47,253 bases of DNA, from contig CAKZUQ010000021.1 in NCBI GenBank assembly GCA_937923325.1, positions 1-47,253 of the forward strand, read 5' to 3'. Source of the stretch: an uncultured Bacteriovoracaceae bacterium (lineage in GTDB: Bacteria > Bdellovibrionota > Bacteriovoracia > Bacteriovoracales > Bacteriovoracaceae). The notes beneath the pieces are model-generated. The model was not told the origin of the DNA. It did no database searches and saw only the letters and a program-made list of their open reading frames with translations. Below, one piece after another: positions 9,308-18,002 of the stretch (position 1 is its first letter; each line of letters opens with the position of its first letter). The translations under genes were made by a program, and so were the position numbers.

Positions 9308-12300
9308 TTAGAATTTTATAAAGTGTTGGGTCTAGTGGTTTAATTTTATTTAAGTAAAATTTTTGCAACACTTCATCTCCACTACTAGAAGCCACTTCAT
9401 ACATATTAAAATAAGTTGTAACTTTTAAATTTATTAATTGAGCTTTTTCTTCATCAACAACTGAAGCGATTTTTCTTCCAAGATCTCTTTGAGTAACTTT
9501 TGCTACAATTTCTTCTTTTTCTTTTCTTGAAAGAGAGTCTAATATCATTTTCTTGGAGTCTTCATCAAGTTCACTAACTGCCACAAATAATGTTTGCCCC
9601 GGAATCTTCACATACATAGGAACACCATTTGCACCATACTTCACTTCAATTTCATCAACTCGATCACTTTCAATCATATCTACAAACTTAGAAGCCACCC
9701 CTCCACTAGCATCTTGCAACACTAAGTAGTTTGACTGCCCAGATTTAAAACTATTATCGACAACTGATCTTGCTCCAACATTTGAATTAGAATAGCTCGA
9801 TGCTCCAACGGGATTAGAAGTTGAATAGGTAACTGTATCTTCAGAGTTATTATTCGTTACAGAAGTGTCACGAACAACTTTATTACTTTTCGCAGCGACA
9901 GAATTAGTTTTATTGCGCGGTTGAGTTTTATTTACTGTATATTTTTCGTTTTTGATTTTATCTAAGCTTTTCTCTAAAGCTTTAATTTCACTCTCTTTTG
10001 TAGAAATTTCATCTAAGCTATTGCTGGCGACATCACCTTTTTTTAAAGCATCGATTTCTTTTGTAAGGTTATTAATTCTTTCTTGAAGCAATCTTTCACT
10101 TTCTTCTTTGTCTTTCTTCCAAGAGCTATAATTTGCCATCTCTTTCGGAGAACTTGTTATCTTCTCAACGTCTTTTTTATCTTCGACATCATCTGCTATT
10201 GAGCTTATAATATCAGAATTACTCAATGTACTATTTCCTTCAACAGTATCATAAATATAATCAGGACTACTATTTATTTGACTCATAACAGACTCTGATA
10301 ATAAATTCGATTGTCCACTCTCATCAGCATTGACCTGTCCACTCGAACTAACGATCCCCGAAGCTGAAGAAGCTTTATTTATAGAGTTACTACTTCCTAC
10401 CCTATTCGTTTTTTTCTTATTTTCTATGAACTCACTTATATCTTGCGGAACATATCCGCCATAGCCATCGCTTTGAGCAATTTCTCTAGCAATAATTTCT
10501 TTTGCTTTTTCTGACTCTTTTCCAAGAACATTTCTAGTAACATATAAATCATAGAGTTTTTCTTTATTTTCATCTTCACAACTACCAACACCCTTACCTT
10601 CAGAAAAACTATCTGCTACCACATTAGACTTGTCGGTTCTATCACTCTTTTGATGTTTGGCTGATTTTTTAGAAGTTCTCAATAAATAACTAGAAACATT
10701 ATCACTAGTGTATGACTTATTCACTAATGCAGTATAGTAATGAGTTGGCTCTTTTCTTTCAGTGAATCCTTGGTCATTAAGCTCACAACTAAGAGAGCCG
10801 ACAGCTGGAACTCTGATATTTTCTCTATTATAAAGAATACCTACATCATTGTTTTGAGCAAGGTACTCCTTTGCCTTTTCTTTAATGTCACTTGGAGAAA
10901 AATTTTCTCTCATATAATTTTTATAAGAGTCTTCGTTATCTAAATCGGGGAGACTTTCTCCACATGCAAGAGAAGAAATGTTTTCTAAAATTGGTTTACA
11001 TGTATTATTTGAATAGTTTTTAGCGATTTCATATTGTCTTTTATTATACTCATCTTCTGTTTCAATATCATTCTTATAATTTAAGTATGAATCTAAATCA
11101 ACATTATCATTTTCTCTTGCGGCAAAGTCACAAAAAATATCTTTATCATGCAGTAAAATATTATATGATGGATCTGCATCGATAGTACTCTTAAACATTG
11201 AAATAAGTGCCTGCTTTTGAAATTCAAAACCTTGAGCTCCATCAAGGGTTACATTGTTTGTTATTTCATAATTCTTTTTGTATCTACTCAAATATAACTT
11301 CATTATCTCTTTTGTTTCACTTGTTTCTTGTGAGTACATAGCCGACATTACTTTTTTCCCAAGAATTTTTGCGAATTTTGGAGTACTCCCATTACAAATT
11401 GAATCTTTTATTTTTTCATCTTTTGACAAAATACTTACTAAGCCATTTAATGTTTTTCTTGATAAAGCATTCATTGATGTTGAAGAGGCAGAGCTATGCA
11501 TAAAATTCATTTTTTGATTCATTGCAATTGATCTTACACCTGACTCACACTTAGCATCCTCTACATATTTCGTTTCATTATAAAGGTTTTGAAAAAGCGA
11601 ATCTATTGAGTTTGTTGAATCGAGCTTTACTGGAGAGACTTTTGCTAGTAATTCTTTAGCTTCATTACTTTTACCGGGACATTTTGTTTCTATTAATTTT
11701 TCTAAATCCTGAGGTGATCTACAATTCAAACTATTAATAGCACCAGCATCGTCACCAGCTCCAGCCACAATAGCTTTACCTCTAATAGATTCAAGCTTAA
11801 GCATCATCTCCATTGCACCAGAGAGTTTAAAAAGTTCTTTTTCAAGCTTTTCTTCATTTAGTTTTTCAATTATATTTTTAGCCGCCATCATTTGTTCTTT
11901 TTGAAATTTTTTAGGCTTTAGTCCTTTTTGAAAACACTCTTTACAAGTTTGACGATCTCTTTCAAGCTCAAACATTGCATCCGTATTATTTAAAACAACA
12001 CTTGCTAAAGACAATACTGCATTTTCACTTGGTTTTGTTACAACTTCTCCGGCTAACTGATTACACACGTCTGCACTAGTAACTGATTCATTAGTGGCTA
12101 ATTTTTCACATAAAATTTTTATCTTTCTTGCAGATCTTTCTTCTTCACCCTCATTTTTATCCTCATTCTCTTCTGTTAATGAATCAAATAGTGAGCTTAT
12201 TAATCCACTAGGACCAGACAAAGCTGATGCTTGTTCAGGTGAAACTTTTTTATTTTTATTCTCATTATGAGAAGCAATGTCTCTAAAAACTTTTTTGTAA

Positions 12301-12701
12301 TCATACAGTTGACAAAAGCCTCTAATTCCTTCATCTGATGCTAATCTATCTTCACCACTTTCTCTATTAAACCTATTAGAATAAAGAAAGTTAGCAAACT
12401 CTTCTTCCTCTAGACTTTCTTCACCATACTCAGCAAAGATGCCCATTATTTCATGTCCATTAGTATTATAATTGCTACCATTTGATAGTGATAGTTTTAA
12501 AAGTTTTTGATCTATTTCTCGGTCAGAGTTTTTTAAACTTTTAATTTTTTGAGTACATTTTAAAATGGGCTTAGAGGCTTCAATAACATCAGCAGCTTTC
12601 TCCTTAATATTACTAACAAAATTATCTAACACTTGAGATAACGCAATCGTGGGACAGATTGCCAACAAGAAAAATAAAAATAATCTGTTCACTTTTTCCA
12701 T
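9294..12701 (-). CDS. Large secreted protein of unknown function (1135 aa)
   Basis: I do not recognise a family. The ATG is preceded by GGAGA at a suitable distance. A signal peptide covers about residues 1-22 (RLFLFFLLAICPTIALS). The mature part is highly charged and mostly helical in character, with more than a dozen Cys scattered through the first 700 residues, including a CKEC pair. A Ser/Asn-rich low-complexity stretch follows, then a Glu/Lys-rich coiled coil at about 860-930. A more globular C-terminal region (from QSNYLVLQDASGG) shows a VPMYVKIPGQTLFVAV segment. Export to periplasm or beyond is likely. It overlaps the downstream mutT-like gene by 14 nt. Confidence 0.75.
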   Translation of the reverse strand: MEKVNRLFLFFLLAICPTIALSQVLDNFVSNIKEKAADVIEASKPILKCTQKIKSLKNSDREIDQKLLKLSLSNGSNYNTNGHEIMGIFAEYGEESLEEEEFANFLYSNRFNRESGEDRLASDEGIRGFCQLYDYKKVFRDIASHNENKNKKVSPEQASALSGPSGLISSLFDSLTEENEDKNEGEEERSARKIKILCEKLATNESVTSADVCNQLAGEVVTKPSENAVLSLASVVLNNTDAMFELERDRQTCKECFQKGLKPKKFQKEQMMAAKNIIEKLNEEKLEKELFKLSGAMEMMLKLESIRGKAIVAGAGDDAGAINSLNCRSPQDLEKLIETKCPGKSNEAKELLAKVSPVKLDSTNSIDSLFQNLYNETKYVEDAKCESGVRSIAMNQKMNFMHSSASSTSMNALSRKTLNGLVSILSKDEKIKDSICNGSTPKFAKILGKKVMSAMYSQETSETKEIMKLYLSRYKKNYEITNNVTLDGAQGFEFQKQALISMFKSTIDADPSYNILLHDKDIFCDFAARENDNVDLDSYLNYKNDIETEDEYNKRQYEIAKNYSNNTCKPILENISSLACGESLPDLDNEDSYKNYMRENFSPSDIKEKAKEYLAQNNDVGILYNRENIRVPAVGSLSCELNDQGFTERKEPTHYYTALVNKSYTSDNVSSYLLRTSKKSAKHQKSDRTDKSNVVADSFSEGKGVGSCEDENKEKLYDLYVTRNVLGKESEKAKEIIAREIAQSDGYGGYVPQDISEFIENKKKTNRVGSSNSINKASSASGIVSSSGQVNADESGQSNLLSESVMSQINSSPDYIYDTVEGNSTLSNSDIISSIADDVEDKKDVEKITSSPKEMANYSSWKKDKEESERLLQERINNLTKEIDALKKGDVASNSLDEISTKESEIKALEKSLDKIKNEKYTVNKTQPRNKTNSVAAKSNKVVRDTSVTNNNSEDTVTYSTSNPVGASSYSNSNVGARSVVDNSFKSGQSNYLVLQDASGGVASKFVDMIESDRVDEIEVKYGANGVPMYVKIPGQTLFVAVSELDEDSKKMILDSLSRKEKEEIVAKVTQRDLGRKIASVVDEEKAQLINLKVTTYFNMYEVASSSGDEVLQKFYLNKIKPLDPTLYKILSDKK

Positions 12702-12801
12702 ATTAAAAATTCTCCAACTAGTGTATCGGTCAATACATGGTAATATTTTAGCAATTTCTCTAGTTTTTCACTCAAGTTTTATAAACAATGTCTCTAAAGT
12801 A

Positions 12802-12842
12802 CTAATTTTATTATCTTAAGATATTTTTTACTATAAAATTAG
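12802..12842. repeat. Nested AT-rich palindrome in the 12.7-12.97 kb gap
   Basis: Perfect 10-bp arms CTAATTTTAT (12802-12811) and ATAAAATTAG (12833-12842) enclose a second perfect palindrome, TATCTTAAGATA (12812-12823). It lies about 100 nt upstream of the 1135-aa secreted-protein gene and 130 nt past the SDR stop. There is no T run on the far side, so it is a poor Rho-independent terminator; a protein-binding site or cruciform is possible. Confidence 0.6.
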
Positions 12843-12970
12843 CGCCAACTAAGTATGGCTAGATATAGTCTATCTATCTGAAAGCCCATAATTATAATTG
12901 TTGAATTGAAGTAGAGTAATAAAGGATTAAGGACTTAAAATTTTTGAGATTTTTAATTTTATTATTGTCT

Positions 12971-13654
12971 TTACTCTAGAAAGCCGTCTTTGTGCAAGAA
13001 GGTTACATCTGGAAATTGAATATGATCAGGAGCTTCAAGAATTGATTCAAAAACATATTGAAAGTCTTCAGTTGAAAGCATTTTTTCTGTATCGATTTCA
13101 TCATACTCTTCCCAAAGTGGAGAATCTACTGCCCCAACATATAAGTTAACTTGTCTTAGTTTATACTTACTCCACTCTTTGAGAATAACACTTATTAAGC
13201 CTTTTTTTCCGAACTCACTCATTGTGTATGATGCTGTATTTGGATAAAAGTACTTTGCTGAGATAGATTGAATATTAAATATTGAAGTTTCTTCTGCAAT
13301 AATAAATGGTTCAAAGTGTTTATAGGTATTATATGCACCAAGAATATTTGTTTGAAAATGATCGATAAAAACATCTCGATCTAGATCTGAAAAACTGTTC
13401 ATTTCACAGATTCCTGCATTGTTAATTAAAACATCAACAACTTCAGTTTCTTTTGCAATCTCTGCAAAAAAATTAATAACTGATTTTTCACTTCTAATAT
13501 CAAGTTCAAGATCAATATAATTTTCATGCCTAATTGGAGACTCACTACGACTACCTCCAAAAACGAGGAAACCTCTTTCAAGACAAGATGCGGCCATGGC
13601 CATTCCGAGTCCCGAAGAGGTTCCTGTTATAACTGCAACTTTATCATTATTCAT
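12971..13654 (-). CDS. Short-chain dehydrogenase/reductase family protein with altered catalytic motif
   Basis: This is a 227-aa SDR-fold protein. The cofactor loop TGTSSGLG (10-17) and NNAG (78-81) are intact, as are Ser130 and Tyr143 at the usual 13-residue spacing. The lysine of the YxxxK motif is replaced by Glu147 (YTMSE). Lys is normally needed to lower the Tyr pKa and hold the nicotinamide ribose, so classical activity is doubtful. The protein may be a non-catalytic NAD(P)-binding protein or use another residue. It follows rny by a single base and is very likely the last gene of that operon. No substrate can be named. Confidence 0.82.
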   Translation of the reverse strand: MNNDKVAVITGTSSGLGMAMAASCLERGFLVFGGSRSESPIRHENYIDLELDIRSEKSVINFFAEIAKETEVVDVLINNAGICEMNSFSDLDRDVFIDHFQTNILGAYNTYKHFEPFIIAEETSIFNIQSISAKYFYPNTASYTMSEFGKKGLISVILKEWSKYKLRQVNLYVGAVDSPLWEEYDEIDTEKMLSTEDFQYVFESILEAPDHIQFPDVTFLHKDGFLE

Positions 13655-13655
13655 T

Positions 13656-15215
13656 CTATTTCGCGATACCTACTGCTCTTGTCTCTCTAATTACTGAAAC
13701 TTTAATTGTTCCAGGATAAGACATTTCTTCTTCAATCTTTTTAGCAATATCTCTTGATAACATTACTGTTTGATCATCAGTTACTTTCTCATTTTCTACA
13801 AGAACTCTGATTTCACGTCCAGCTGAGATTGCATAACTTCTGTTAACACCTTCAAAGCTATTCGCAATATTTTCAATATCTGTAACTCTTGAAACATAAG
13901 ATTCTTTAAGGAACTTACGTACACCTGGTCTCGCTCCAGATAATGCATCTGCGGCCATAACTAAGTGAGCAAGTACTGTTTCTGGTTTAACATCTTCGTG
14001 GTGGGCACGAACTGCGTGAACGATATCTGGATCTTCACCGTACTTTTTAATAAAATCTGCACCAACAACGGCATGTGAACCTTCTGCTGAAGCATCAATT
14101 GCTTTACCGATATCATGAAGTAAACCAGCTCTTCTTGCTTGTTTAACATTCATTCCAAGCTCTGAGGCCATAGCACCACATAAGAAACCAACTTCTAGCG
14201 AATGTTGATATTGGTTTTGCATATATGACGTTCTGTAGTTTAAAGCACCAAGCATTTTTAATACTTCTGGATGAAGACCGTGAATACCTATTTCCATTTG
14301 TGCTTTTTCACCTAGCTCTCTTAAATTTAATTCCATTTCATGTTTAGACTTATCATGGAACTCTTCTATTTTTGCAGGGTGAATACGACCATCAGAAATT
14401 AATTTTTCAATAGTCATTCTAGCAACTTGTTTTCTAACAACATTAAATGAAGAGATAACAACCATTCCTGGAGTATCATCAATAATTAAATCAACGCCAC
14501 AGATTTGTTCGAAGGCACGAATATTTCGACCTTCCCTACCAATAAGGCGTCCTTTAATTTCATCACCAGGAAGCTCAACAGAAGCAACTGTTTGCTCTGC
14601 TACATACTCTCCAGCGAATCTTTGAAGAGCTATTCCTAAAATTCTTTTTGATCTTTTTTCTGATTCTTCGTTAGCTTCTTCTTCAACTCTTGCAATCATT
14701 TTAGCAGCATCTACTTTTGCTTCTTCTTCCATTGCATTCATTAATTCAGTTTTAGCTTCTTCCTTGCTCATGCCAGCGATAGTAGTTAACTTATCTGAGA
14801 TCTCTGACTGCTTAGCAATGAATTTTTCTCTCTCGCTAAGTGTTTGCTTTATTTCGTTTTCAAGTTTTTCTTCTTTTGATTTAAGATTTTCTAACTCTTT
14901 ATCTTTCGCTTCAATCTTTGAATCTAATGATAGCTCTTTTTTAGTCAGTCCTCTTTCTTGGTCATGTAGAGCTGATACTTTTCTTTTGTATTCTTTTTCA
15001 AGCTCTTCTTTTTCATCATTAATGATTTGTTTCGCATCAAACTTAGCAGACTTTTTAATTTCGTTTGCTCTTTCCTTAGCTTTTTTGATGATGTCATCGC
15101 CCTCTTTTTCACTAGCTGCAGTTAAATCTTTAACTTTAGACATTGAAACAAAGTAAGCTACAACAGCACCTAAAACTAATGAAAGCAATGCCGCCAATAT
15201 AGTTTCAGTTGTCAT
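13656..15215 (-). CDS. rny: Ribonuclease Y
   Basis: This is the membrane-anchored endoribonuclease that starts mRNA decay in many bacteria. The 519-aa protein has an N-terminal membrane helix (5-24), a long charged coiled coil (about 30-190), a KH domain with GRLIGREGRNIR at 222-233, and an HD domain with His367-Asp368 in LLHDIGK. Length and domain order match the family well. The ATG has AAGGGGAT upstream. It sits after nudL, ftsY, zapA and fau on the same strand, and a one-base gap separates it from the SDR gene. RNase Y would take the place filled by RNase E in enterobacteria. Confidence 0.96.
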   Translation of the reverse strand: MTTETILAALLSLVLGAVVAYFVSMSKVKDLTAASEKEGDDIIKKAKERANEIKKSAKFDAKQIINDEKEELEKEYKRKVSALHDQERGLTKKELSLDSKIEAKDKELENLKSKEEKLENEIKQTLSEREKFIAKQSEISDKLTTIAGMSKEEAKTELMNAMEEEAKVDAAKMIARVEEEANEESEKRSKRILGIALQRFAGEYVAEQTVASVELPGDEIKGRLIGREGRNIRAFEQICGVDLIIDDTPGMVVISSFNVVRKQVARMTIEKLISDGRIHPAKIEEFHDKSKHEMELNLRELGEKAQMEIGIHGLHPEVLKMLGALNYRTSYMQNQYQHSLEVGFLCGAMASELGMNVKQARRAGLLHDIGKAIDASAEGSHAVVGADFIKKYGEDPDIVHAVRAHHEDVKPETVLAHLVMAADALSGARPGVRKFLKESYVSRVTDIENIANSFEGVNRSYAISAGREIRVLVENEKVTDDQTVMLSRDIAKKIEEEMSYPGTIKVSVIRETRAVGIAK

Positions 15216-15230
15216 ATTTTTATCCCCTTA

Positions 15231-15779
15231 TTATTTATATACTTTCTCTTCAGTTATTACATAATCCATACATTGGTCATGTTCATCTGTTGGAAGATCG
15301 TTAAATAATTGTTTTTCAAAACAAATACCTATTTTCACTCCACCAAACTCACTTAAGTAACGATCATAAAAACCCTTACCTCTACCAAGTCTTTTCAAAG
15401 AGGTAGTAAATGCTAAACCTGGGATTAGTAATATATCCGGCCTTACACTCTTTCCTCTGGACTCTATCTGAAAAGTTAAACCTAGCTTTTTTTGGCTAAC
15501 TTCTTCTAAAGAGACTTTATAAAAATCCATATTTTGTTCATCCAATAAATGGGGAACACTATATGAATAGTCGTTTTCATCAAAATTCTTAAACCATAAA
15601 ACTTCCTGCTGAATTGGGCAGTATGCTCCTAGATTTAAGTCCGTACAATTTTTAAAGTGATTATTTTGAATATGAGAAATTATATTCTTCGATACGGACA
15701 GACTTTGAGCGTCTATCTGCTTATCTGAAAGTCCCGTTAATATTTGACGAGCTTTCTTTCTAAAAATACTTTTTTCCAC
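15231..15779 (-). CDS. fau: 5-formyltetrahydrofolate cyclo-ligase
   Basis: The enzyme converts 5-formyl-THF to 5,10-methenyl-THF with ATP, recycling a dead-end folate. The 182-aa length is normal. The family motifs are clear: IPGLAF followed by RLGRGKGFYDRYL (130-142), and DYVITEEKVY at the C-terminus. The start is GTG (15779) with AAGAAG upstream. It follows zapA by 11 nt. The zapA-fau neighbourhood is also found in enterobacteria (zapA-ssrS-ygfA), but here there is no room for 6S RNA between them. Confidence 0.92.
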   Translation of the reverse strand: MEKSIFRKKARQILTGLSDKQIDAQSLSVSKNIISHIQNNHFKNCTDLNLGAYCPIQQEVLWFKNFDENDYSYSVPHLLDEQNMDFYKVSLEEVSQKKLGLTFQIESRGKSVRPDILLIPGLAFTTSLKRLGRGKGFYDRYLSEFGGVKIGICFEKQLFNDLPTDEHDQCMDYVITEEKVYK

Positions 15780-15790
15780 TATATGCTTCT

Positions 15791-16111
15791 TTATTCAGGC
15801 TGAGATGTTTGCATAGTCCCAGGTGACACTTCTTCAATAAAATTAAGAGCGTCACTAATACCAGATCTTAAGGCAAAAACATTTTCCTTGTATTCAGTCT
15901 CTAATTCATTTCGAGCTGAAGCAAGTTTAAGCGCAGTTAATACAGCAAGATCCAAGTCTTTAAGGCTTGGGTTCGCTTTTTTCAACAGCTCGATCTCCTC
16001 GTTCACACGATCGATCGCTTGTTTTGCGTTATTATGATCGGCCTCATCCGGTTTTACACGGACATTACAACCTAAAATATTATATTCTAAACCTTCACTT
16101 TGTACGGTCAT
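15791..16111 (-). CDS. zapA: Cell division protein ZapA
   Basis: ZapA binds and bundles FtsZ at midcell. This 106-aa protein has the small globular N-terminus of the family (YNILGCNVRVKPDEAD), then a helix and coiled coil (AKQAIDRVNEEIELLKKANP, DLAVLTALKLASARNELE). Length fits ZapA. It lies 45 nt after ftsY and 11 nt before fau. ZapA is a short, divergent family, so the call rests on the pattern plus the conserved neighbourhood. Confidence 0.88.
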   Translation of the reverse strand: MTVQSEGLEYNILGCNVRVKPDEADHNNAKQAIDRVNEEIELLKKANPSLKDLDLAVLTALKLASARNELETEYKENVFALRSGISDALNFIEEVSPGTMQTSQPE

Positions 16112-16156
16112 ACGTTTAAGACTAAGTTATCAGTACTTACAAGTCAATGCGCGAGG

Positions 16157-17374
16157 CTAGCTTGCCGGCATACCAAGCAGTGCATTAAGGTACTCATCTA
16201 GATCAAAAATATTAAGGTCATCAACATCTTCACCAACACCAATATATGTAATAGGTACATTTAATTGCTGCACGATTCCAACTGCAGATCCGGCTTTTGA
16301 AGATCCATCACATTTTGTGAAGATTAGACCTGAAAGCTCTAGTGCCTTATTAAACTCTTCTGCCTGGCGTAAAGCATTCTGACCTGTGATTGCATCAATT
16401 ACTAATAAAGTCTCATGTGGAGCATCAGGCATAACTTTACTCATAACTTTTTTAGTTTTAGCAAGTTCATCCATTAAATTCGAAGCAGTGTGTAATCTAC
16501 CCGCTGTATCAATAATACAGTAATCAGCATTTGATTCTACAGCTTTTTTTACTGTATCAAAGGCAACACCACTTGGGTCTGCACCCTCTTTTGCTTTTAC
16601 AATTTCTACGCCAGCTCTATTGCACCACACCTCTAGTTGCTCAACTGCAGCCGCTCTAAAAGTATCGCAAGCACCAACGACAACACTAGCACCTTGAGCT
16701 TTTAACTTTGTTGCTAGTTTTCCAATTGTTGTTGTTTTACCAGCTCCATTAACACCAACGATCATGATAACTTTTGTCTTATCAGATCCAGCCTTTAATT
16801 CATAAAGATCTTTATTAACTTTCGCTTGAATAGAGTTCATTCTACCTTTTAGAAAGTTTTTTATAAATGTTATAAAGTCTTCTGTTGACTCTGAATCACC
16901 TTTAGAAAACTCTTTTAACTCATCAAGAAGCTCGGCAACAGTTGCTGGAGACAAGTCTGCCGTGTAAAGAATCTCTTCTATTTCTTCAAATTGTTCTTCT
17001 GTAATATTAGATGACTTTAGAATTGATCCAACTCTCCCCCAAACCTCTTCTCTAGTCTTAGAAAGTCCTTTAACAAGTCTATCAGACCAAGATACTTTTG
17101 GAGTCTCAACTTTTACTTCTAGTTTTTCTTCGCTTGGTTCTTCACTCGTTGAGTCTTCTTCATTAGTAATGCTTGTATCAGCTTGTTCAACCTCTTTGAC
17201 TTCTTCCTTGTCTTCTACTTTTGGAGCTTCTGTCTTTACTTCATCACTTGCAAGTAAGTTTATCACACTATAGAAAACCAAAATGAATATAGTGGTTACA
17301 CCCAGCCAATCATAAAGATTTGGAACTTGTGCTAAACCTAAAATTTCTGCAACTTGCTTTGCTATATCTTCCAT
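16157..17374 (-). CDS. ftsY: Signal recognition particle receptor FtsY
   Basis: This is the SRP receptor GTPase that delivers nascent membrane proteins to the translocon. The 405-aa protein has a hydrophobic N-terminal segment (about 24-42), an acidic linker (45-90), the N domain, and the G domain with P-loop GVNGAGKTTT (207-216), DTFRAAA (237-243), DTAGR (289-293) and GVGE (379-382). The N-terminal helix suggests stable membrane anchoring, unlike E. coli FtsY, which associates peripherally. The guanine-specificity segment reads TKCDGSSKAGS instead of the common TKLDGTAKGG, a mild divergence. It lies 52 nt after the Nudix gene, in the zapA-fau-rny operon. Confidence 0.96.
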   Translation of the reverse strand: MEDIAKQVAEILGLAQVPNLYDWLGVTTIFILVFYSVINLLASDEVKTEAPKVEDKEEVKEVEQADTSITNEEDSTSEEPSEEKLEVKVETPKVSWSDRLVKGLSKTREEVWGRVGSILKSSNITEEQFEEIEEILYTADLSPATVAELLDELKEFSKGDSESTEDFITFIKNFLKGRMNSIQAKVNKDLYELKAGSDKTKVIMIVGVNGAGKTTTIGKLATKLKAQGASVVVGACDTFRAAAVEQLEVWCNRAGVEIVKAKEGADPSGVAFDTVKKAVESNADYCIIDTAGRLHTASNLMDELAKTKKVMSKVMPDAPHETLLVIDAITGQNALRQAEEFNKALELSGLIFTKCDGSSKAGSAVGIVQQLNVPITYIGVGEDVDDLNIFDLDEYLNALLGMPAS

Positions 17375-17426
17375 TCATTTCTCCAGAAATATATTTTTGT
17401 ATTTTAATTGATGGTTTTTTAACATC

Positions 17427-18002
17427 TTAAGGACAAATTTTAAAGAAGTTCCATATCATTTGTGCTGTTGCGCCCCAAAGAAGAGTAGACTCTGCACTGT
17501 TATTTGTAGAAACTGTTTTAGAAGCAGGAATTGAACAAAACCTAATTTTAACAACACTAGACTCTCTCATACTAATGCCATGACTCCAATTTGATTTAGA
17601 CTCTAAGTACTTATACGGTACTAAAATTGCGTCATCCCATTCGCCATTAGATTCTAGCTTACTAATGATTTCAATAGGATCTTTATCTATATATAGAACA
17701 ACCGGTATAATTGATTTATTCCCAGAAGTTCTCACACTATCTAAGACTCCAATTACTTTAACGCTTTGACTTTCAATTGATGTTTCTTCATTTAACTCTC
17801 TTAAAGCCGTCTCAACTGGGTTCACCTCTTCTTGACTTTTATGCCCCCCAGCAAAAGCTAACTGCCCTGCATGGGTTGGCATGGTTTCACTCCTCTTAAT
17901 AAAAAGAATATGATCCCTCACAAATAAGAAATTTACAGCACCTGACCATTTACATTCATTTGTACTTTGAGATAAGTTGAGTTTTTTAAGCGATTCAATC
18001 AT
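17427..18002 (-). CDS. NudL-like Nudix hydrolase (putative CoA pyrophosphatase)
   Basis: This 191-aa Nudix protein resembles the NudL/CoA-diphosphatase branch. LFIKRSETMPTHAGQLAFAGG matches that branch's signature, with Ala replacing the Pro of FPGG, and is followed by the Nudix residues ALRELNEETSIE. Known relatives cleave CoA to 3',5'-ADP and 4'-phosphopantetheine. The start codon overlaps the start codon of the divergent epmA-like gene within one CATG, and no clear Shine-Dalgarno is visible. It is probably the first gene of the ftsY-zapA-fau-rny unit. Substrate is by family only. Confidence 0.78.
   Translation of the reverse strand: MIESLKKLNLSQSTNECKWSGAVNFLFVRDHILFIKRSETMPTHAGQLAFAGGHKSQEEVNPVETALRELNEETSIESQSVKVIGVLDSVRTSGNKSIIPVVLYIDKDPIEIISKLESNGEWDDAILVPYKYLESKSNWSHGISMRESSVVKIRFCSIPASKTVSTNNSAESTLLWGATAQMIWNFFKICP

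Noticed and set aside
14764..15156. 130-aa ORF opposite rny as a gene
   Set aside because: It is the Ser/Phe-rich antisense of the Lys/Glu-rich coiled coil, with no ribosome-binding site or recognisable domain.
15780..15790. 6S RNA between zapA and fau, as in enterobacteria
   Set aside because: The gap is only 11 nt; there is no space for an RNA of about 180 nt.
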